Below are positions 31,152 to 35,671 of a stretch of DNA of 35,671 bases, piece by piece. Position numbers and translations under genes: made by a program. Source of the stretch: CAG-841 sp963656825 (GTDB lineage Bacteria > Bacillota > Clostridia > Oscillospirales > CAG-272); the NCBI GenBank assembly GCA_963656825.1, contig CAVKJG010000018.1, forward strand, positions 1 through 35,671, read 5' to 3'. The notes below the pieces were generated by a model, which was not told where the DNA came from, made no database searches, and saw nothing but the letters and a program-made list of their open reading frames with translations. The first letter of the stretch is position 1. Every line of letters starts with the position of its first letter.

Positions 31152-32405
31152 TCAGGAGAAAGCCTTTATGCTTTTTATTTTGTACTCTCCGTCGCTGTCA
31201 AGCACCTCAAGCCTGAAGCGCGGACAGCGCATCGCGGGGATCGCGCATATGCGCTTATGACCTATGCCATGCCCCTCGCAGATACATACCTCCCAGTTGC
31301 TGTACGGATATTTTGAAGGTATCGTTGCGATAAGACGCCACTCCTTTACGGCTTCTCCGTCGGTTATGTCCTCCTCTATGACCACTCTTCGCACCAGCGG
31401 CAGATTTGCCGTATCGGATATCTCCGCATATTTTTCCTTTGAGTAGGATATTTCATATCTTCCGTCGTCGCCGCGCTTTACCGGCTCAAACGGCAGAGGA
31501 GCAAAATAACGGCGACGTATCTCCGCGGCAAGCTCGTGCAGTCTTTTTACGTCCGCGTCGGCAAGAAGTCCTCTGTCGTCCGGACCTATGTTGAGCAGAA
31601 AGCTTGCTCCGCGCCCGACGGTACATTCGTACATTCCGATAAGCTCGTCCACCGATTTTATCGTATATTCGTTGTCATCGTAAAACCAGCTGTCGCGCAG
31701 ACGGCAATCTCCCTCCGAAGCCATAAAAAGCGTTTTTTCTCTGTCGCCGCGTCTGAGGGTTTTGGTATAAAAATTGCGTGTGTCAACATATCCGTCCTCG
31801 TTTCCGACGCCGTAAACATCGGGAAAATCAAGCCCGAAAATCAATATGTCGGGCTGAAGAGTATGTATAACGTCCACTATTCTGTCAACGTCGTATTTGT
31901 GGTCGCCGGAAAAAGCTCCGTCAAGCCACAGATAATCTATTGTGCCGTATCTGCCGTCAAGCAGCTCCGTTATCTGACCTATAAAATATTCGTCGTATGC
32001 TTTTTCGTCTGAAAAGTCAATATCGCCGCCCCACTGCGCAGGAGAATAATAAAGTCCGCAGCCGAGTCCCGCTCTGTGACAGGAATCTGTAAATTCCTTT
32101 ACAACATCGCCCTTTCCGTCACGCCATGCGGAGCTTTTTACGGAATAATCGGTATATGCCGACGGCCAGAGCGCAAACCCGTCGTGATGCTTTGTCGTAA
32201 AAACGGCATATCTTGCTCCGGCAAGCTTTATTTCGCGCATCCACTGATCGCAGTCAAGCCCGCGCGGATCGAAAAGCGAAGCGTCCATCGCTCTGCCGTC
32301 CCAATCGTGATGACCGTGACAGAATGTCCGTATTCCGAAGTGCAGAAATATTCCGAACTCCCAGCCGAGATATTTTAATTGATTTTCTTTCGGTTTAAGC
32401 TTCAT
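31152..32405 (-). CDS. GH29 alpha-L-fucosidase (intracellular)
   Basis: 417 aa glycoside hydrolase releasing L-fucose from fucosylated glycans. Family features: GWEFGIFLHFGI near the N-terminus, the substrate-binding TKHHDGFALW (71-80), and the nucleophile Asp162 in IDYLWLDGAF. The C-terminal ~90 residues form a beta-domain-like region. There is no signal peptide, so it acts on imported oligosaccharides. ATG 32405 is chosen because GGAAGGA precedes it by ten bases. Its promoter carries a GCGCCT/AGGCGC inverted repeat that may bind a sugar-responsive regulator. Confidence 0.93.
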   Translation of the reverse strand: MKLKPKENQLKYLGWEFGIFLHFGIRTFCHGHHDWDGRAMDASLFDPRGLDCDQWMREIKLAGARYAVFTTKHHDGFALWPSAYTDYSVKSSAWRDGKGDVVKEFTDSCHRAGLGCGLYYSPAQWGGDIDFSDEKAYDEYFIGQITELLDGRYGTIDYLWLDGAFSGDHKYDVDRIVDVIHTLQPDILIFGLDFPDVYGVGNEDGYVDTRNFYTKTLRRGDREKTLFMASEGDCRLRDSWFYDDNEYTIKSVDELIGMYECTVGRGASFLLNIGPDDRGLLADADVKRLHELAAEIRRRYFAPLPFEPVKRGDDGRYEISYSKEKYAEISDTANLPLVRRVVIEEDITDGEAVKEWRLIATIPSKYPYSNWEVCICEGHGIGHKRICAIPAMRCPRFRLEVLDSDGEYKIKSIKAFS

Positions 32406-32441
32406 TATAAAAAATTCCTTCCAATGCAATAACATAATCAC

Positions 32442-32476
32442 GCGCCTATTGTAGCACACAGGCGCTTAAAAGTCAA
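32442..32476 (-). promoter_or_regulatory. Promoter and possible operator of the fucosidase gene
   Basis: Minus strand TTGACT (32476-32471), 17-base spacer, TACAAT (32453-32448). GCGCCT (32442-32447) and AGGCGC (32460-32465) form an inverted repeat straddling the -10 box. Confidence 0.65.
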
Positions 32477-32525
32477 CATAAAAGAAAGCTCCCGACGCGT
32501 TATTTTTCGTTTTTCAAGGACGCCT

Positions 32526-32554
32526 GCGACAATCGGCTTTCCGCCGCATAGAAT
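32526..32554 (+). promoter_or_regulatory. Possible promoter of asd
   Basis: GCGACA (32526-32531), 17-base spacer, TAGAAT (32549-32554). The -35 box matches only four of six consensus positions. No lysine riboswitch fits in the ~30-base leader. Confidence 0.4.
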
Positions 32555-32592
32555 ATCAAATAGAAAACAAACCTTACGGGAGCATACAAATT

Positions 32593-33591
32593 ATGAAAAA
32601 TTACAATATAGGAATTCTCGGTGCGACGGGAGCCGTCGGGCGCGAAATAATGAAAATCCTCTCCGGGCGGAGCTTTCCCACTGGAGAAATCCGGCTTTTC
32701 GCCTCCGAAAAAAGCGCCGGGAAAAAGCTGACGTTCCGCGGCGAAGAGCTGACGGTCAGAGCCGCGACAAAAAACAGCTTTTCCGGACTTGATTTTGTTT
32801 TCGGGGCGGCATCGTCCGATCTGGCAAAAGCCTTTGCGCCGCATATAACAGCGTCGGGAGCCGTATTTATAGACAATTCAAGCGCTTTCAGACAAAATCC
32901 CGACGTGCCGCTTGTCATTCCGGAAATAAATCCGTCGGACGCGCTTTCTCACAACGGAATAATATCAAACCCGAACTGTTCCACAATTATAACGCTTGTC
33001 GCCGTAAATGCGCTGTGCCGCCTTTCGCCGATAAAGTATATGATAGCGTCAACATATCAGGCGGTGAGCGGCGCAGGTGCGGACGGAATAGCCGAGCTTT
33101 CCGAGCAGCAACGCGCGCTTTTATACGGAGATCCCACATTTTGTCGGGTTTTTCCGCACAGAATAGCGGAAAATCTCATTGCGCAGATAGGCGATTTTCT
33201 TCCCGACGGCTACACAACCGAAGAAATGAAAATGCAGAATGAAAGCAGAAAAATACTTCATCTGCCCGAGCTTTGCGCTACCTGCACCTGCATAAGAGTG
33301 CCCGTGGTACGATCACATTCGATATCCGTTTCCGTATTCACGGAAAATGAAATAAGCATAGACAAAGCAAAAGCCGCAATTTCCGGCGCGGCGGGATGCG
33401 TGCTTGCGGACGACACGACAAACGGAATATATCCCATGCCGATAAATTCAACCGATAAAGACAGTGTTCTTGTCGGCAGGATACGGCGCGACGGGACTTT
33501 CCCCTGCGGAATATCGCTTTTCTGCTGCGGCGATCAGCTGAGAAAAGGCGCGGCGACCAACGCCGTACAGATAGCCGAGCTGCTGATATAA
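32593..33591 (+). CDS. asd: Aspartate-semialdehyde dehydrogenase
   Basis: 332 aa NADPH-dependent enzyme reducing aspartyl phosphate to aspartate semialdehyde, the branch point to lysine, diaminopimelate, threonine and methionine. NADP-binding GATGAVG (10-16), phosphate-binding NSSAFR (95-100), catalytic Cys129 in SNPNCST, substrate segment STYQAVSGAG, and RSHS near residue 240. Full length. GGGAG lies about ten bases before ATG 32593. Single gene, ended by a strong terminator; no neighbouring lysine-pathway genes in the window. Confidence 0.97.
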   Translation: MKNYNIGILGATGAVGREIMKILSGRSFPTGEIRLFASEKSAGKKLTFRGEELTVRAATKNSFSGLDFVFGAASSDLAKAFAPHITASGAVFIDNSSAFRQNPDVPLVIPEINPSDALSHNGIISNPNCSTIITLVAVNALCRLSPIKYMIASTYQAVSGAGADGIAELSEQQRALLYGDPTFCRVFPHRIAENLIAQIGDFLPDGYTTEEMKMQNESRKILHLPELCATCTCIRVPVVRSHSISVSVFTENEISIDKAKAAISGAAGCVLADDTTNGIYPMPINSTDKDSVLVGRIRRDGTFPCGISLFCCGDQLRKGAATNAVQIAELLI

Positions 33592-33632
33592 CAACAAAAA
33601 CCCCGCTGTCAGCGGGGTTTTTGTTGTTTTAT
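33591..33632. terminator. Bidirectional terminator between asd and the SipW-type protein gene
   Basis: ACAACAAAAACCCCGCT (33591-33607) pairs perfectly with AGCGGGGTTTTTGTTGT (33611-33627), 3-nt loop; it starts on the last base of the asd stop codon. A second small inverted repeat, TCACCC/GGGTGA, lies at about 33639-33652. Confidence 0.9.
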
Positions 33633-33683
33633 TTGCTTTCACCCGGGGGTGAGAGGGGTTAAATTTTGGTTTTCATCAAACCA

Positions 33684-35621
33684 TTACTGATTTTCTACGG
33701 AAATAGTTACACTTGTTGCGGTGTTGGAGCTGGTATCAAGAGTGCCGGAATATTCGCCAACAATTTCACGTACATCATATTCATTATCAGTTGTATAATT
33801 TTTATAATTATTCGCTCTGTTATTGATGACAGTGGTGTTCTTCACGGTGTTGTCGGTAACAATCTGTCCTGCGCCTCCGGTAGTACCAACATATCCAGCC
33901 AGACCGCCGACATCGCGATAGCCCTTAACGGTGCAACCGTCGACCGTGCAATCTTTAATTGTATTAATCCCTTCGTCTGTATATCCGATGACCGCACCCG
34001 CTTTGTCGCCGTCGTCGTACTCATTTTCGCTGGTAAGCCATGTATTTGCGGTGATGGTGGAATTCGTTACCGTGCAGTTTTCAATCGTGGTTACCATTCC
34101 ATGACCGACGATTGCACCGACATGGTTTATACCTGTTACGGCGGCCTTGTCGACATTCAGATTTTTGATGGTGGAGAAATTAGCCACGCCAAAGAAACCT
34201 GTGTTTTTCTCGCCTTCAGCGGCGGTTACCTTGAAGTTGGAGATAGTATGGTTCTGGCCGTCAAAAGTAACCACACCACCGCCATGGTCTGCGCCAGCGC
34301 CTGTCATGTTAATAGGCGTCCAGTTTGCTCCGCCGAGGTCGATATCTGTTGTAAGGGTGATTGTATAGCCTTTATATTTGTCGTTGTCTGCGTTCACAGC
34401 TTTGGCAAAGGCTCTAAGCAGCTTTGCAGAGCTGATAGTCACGGTCTTCGCAGAATCATCGGTAGCTGCGGCAAGCTCCGCAGGCGTAGCAATCGTTGCG
34501 TCGTACACGTAAGTAAACGGAGAGAACGTTGCGGTTGCCATTGTAACGATACCTGTCGTGCTGTCGTAGTAGTATTCCTGATCTGTATCTACTTCAGCAG
34601 CACTACTTACTGCCGTCATCTCAGTGCTGTTGTGATAAAGCTTGAAACCGGACAAGCCCGCGCCTACATACATTGTAACCTTGATAGGCGTTGTGTTGTC
34701 TGCATCCAGATTTGTCATTGTAACTTCAAGCGTCTTTGCAACGTGCGTGTCTTCAACTGTAACGCTAAAGTTTGCAGAAGTTGTTGCCACCTCGTTTATG
34801 GACAGTGCCATCGGAATGCTTGTCGCATTTTCTCCGCTGGTGGTCAGAACGTCAGCCGGAACGGTTGCGGTTGCAAGCGGAGTTGTGTCGGTTGTGCTGA
34901 CCGTTTCAGCAGATCTGATTGTGGCAGATCCGGTTGTTTTCTTGGTCGCCGAGTTAACCGTTACCTGAGAAACGGCTACAACAGGGTATGTAGCATATTC
35001 GTCGTATGTGTTGTTCGTGCTGTCGTACTCGCTGTTAAGCTGAGTTGCAACAACGGTGATTGCGATACCGTCGATAGAAAGATCCTGATAATCGTTTCCG
35101 GCTTCTTCTTTCATATGACCTGTTATGGTAATCTTGCCTGTCACAGCTCCTGCTTCAAGCGTTCCCTCAAAATTGTTGAGGTCGGCAACCGTGGAAACAG
35201 TGGAAGCGCCGTCCTTGGCAACAAGAGCCGTGCCATCAACCGAAACGGTGAAGTCGATAGCTTCAAGAAGCTTTGCGTCGCCTACAAGACCGCTGATAAT
35301 AACCTTGTATTTGAGTGCTAAATTGCCGTTGTTCTTGATACGGAAGCTTTCAAGGTTGTATGTACATCCCGGTTCCCAGAGAACTTCTTCGTCTTCAGCC
35401 GCTCCCTCAGCCTTCACCCATGTAAGAGCGGTAGCGTCGAGGGCTTCGTCACTGTCAGCCTTCCAGAGCTCAACATCCAATGTACCAGCCTGAATTGTGT
35501 TCACGGTCGCGCTTGCGGTGTCGGTGAACCACGCGAAGGTGGAGCCGACAAGCATTGATATGCAGAGCAGCATGGAAAACATGCTCAGCACCAATGCTTT
35601 TTTGGTTGAAAATTTTGCCAT
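33684..35621 (-). CDS. SipW-type (TasA/camelysin-like) secreted protein with GLUG repeats
   Basis: 645 aa exported protein. The N-terminus KKALVLSMFSMLLCISMLVG followed by TFAWFTDTASATVNTIQAG is the SipW-dependent signal found on TasA/CalY biofilm fibre proteins. Residues ~40-200 form a camelysin-like beta-sandwich (GTLDVELWKA, PGCTYNLESFRIKNNGNLALKYKV in part). The C-terminal ~230 residues hold GLUG-type repeats (NTGFFGVANFSTIKNLNV, GAIVGHG, GGLAGYVG), usual in adhesins and surface proteins. It ends in ENQ without membrane anchor, so it may be released or polymerised. AAAGGAG precedes ATG 35621. The dedicated signal peptidase and other matrix genes may lie just beyond the window. Confidence 0.85.
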   Translation of the reverse strand: MAKFSTKKALVLSMFSMLLCISMLVGSTFAWFTDTASATVNTIQAGTLDVELWKADSDEALDATALTWVKAEGAAEDEEVLWEPGCTYNLESFRIKNNGNLALKYKVIISGLVGDAKLLEAIDFTVSVDGTALVAKDGASTVSTVADLNNFEGTLEAGAVTGKITITGHMKEEAGNDYQDLSIDGIAITVVATQLNSEYDSTNNTYDEYATYPVVAVSQVTVNSATKKTTGSATIRSAETVSTTDTTPLATATVPADVLTTSGENATSIPMALSINEVATTSANFSVTVEDTHVAKTLEVTMTNLDADNTTPIKVTMYVGAGLSGFKLYHNSTEMTAVSSAAEVDTDQEYYYDSTTGIVTMATATFSPFTYVYDATIATPAELAAATDDSAKTVTISSAKLLRAFAKAVNADNDKYKGYTITLTTDIDLGGANWTPINMTGAGADHGGGVVTFDGQNHTISNFKVTAAEGEKNTGFFGVANFSTIKNLNVDKAAVTGINHVGAIVGHGMVTTIENCTVTNSTITANTWLTSENEYDDGDKAGAVIGYTDEGINTIKDCTVDGCTVKGYRDVGGLAGYVGTTGGAGQIVTDNTVKNTTVINNRANNYKNYTTDNEYDVREIVGEYSGTLDTSSNTATSVTISVENQ

Positions 35622-35671
35622 GATTTTTCTCCTTTATAAAAATATTTTTGCCGACGCGCAAGGAAAAGAAC

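Noticed and set aside
32488..32583. GCTCCCG (32488-32494) complementary to the asd ribosome site CGGGAGC (32577-32583), suggesting a leader switch
   Set aside because: The likely promoter starts transcription near 32561, so the left arm would not be in the mRNA; a 7-bp match at this distance can be chance.
33666..35321. Long open frame (551 codons) antisense to the SipW-type protein gene
   Set aside because: Cys-rich nonsense translation with no ribosome site; the minus strand has signal peptide, domains and a good start.

Overview
The window looks like a chromosomal contig from an uncultured, strictly anaerobic, endospore-forming gut Clostridia/Oscillospirales-type bacterium. The evidence is a clostridial NADH-linked [FeFe] hydrogenase operon, the sporulation regulator SpoIIID, Gram-positive-style surface proteins with C-terminal anchors, a CIRCE-controlled groESL operon, and many near-consensus TTGACA-N17-TATAAT promoters with strong GGAGG ribosome sites. 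One 10-base run of N (22503-22512) marks an assembly gap. I see no phage, insertion sequence or CRISPR array.

Layout. 13-975: KDPG/KHG aldolase with an extra C-terminal VOC-like domain. 1285-9500: a ten-gene co-oriented hydrogenase operon. It encodes NuoE-, ferredoxin-, NuoF- and HydA-type subunits of a probable NAD(P)H/ferredoxin-coupled hydrogenase, and between them a signalling cassette: two DRTGG proteins, two stand-alone HATPase proteins, a PHP protein and a HydS-like putative sensory hydrogenase. 9571-9855: spoIIID. 9963-12440: secreted M6 metalloprotease. 12658-13823: a small basic protein divergent from an S24/LexA-like repressor, with a shared TACCG operator system. 13827-15116: AGCS amino-acid:cation symporter. 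15299-17323: CIRCE-groES-groEL. 17394-19793: pcrA helicase. 19944-22418: surface protein with about eleven zinc-ribbon-like Cys repeats.

The right part holds a tRNA-Ser(GGA) followed by a peculiar element carrying an inverted copy of its T-arm (22866-22985), an O-acetyltransferase, and a five-gene operon (29277 down to 23672, minus strand). That operon encodes a vitamin B12-type ECF transporter together with two surface proteins resembling the two halves of animal intrinsic factor/transcobalamin: an alpha-barrel protein and a DUF4430 beta-domain protein. Upstream of it, 29652-29807 looks like a free-standing small RNA gene. Then come an MFS transporter, a GH29 alpha-L-fucosidase with convergent orientation, asd, and a SipW-type/TasA-like secreted protein with GLUG repeats.

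How the parts fit: the cell ferments and disposes of electrons as H2, perhaps sensing H2 through the embedded cassette; it degrades host or dietary glycans (fucosidase, MFS), digests protein (M6 protease, amino-acid symporter), and captures corrinoids. The observations I think most deserve a second look are the split transcobalamin-like ECF operon, the TACCG regulon, the candidate sRNA, and the tRNA-linked inverted element.
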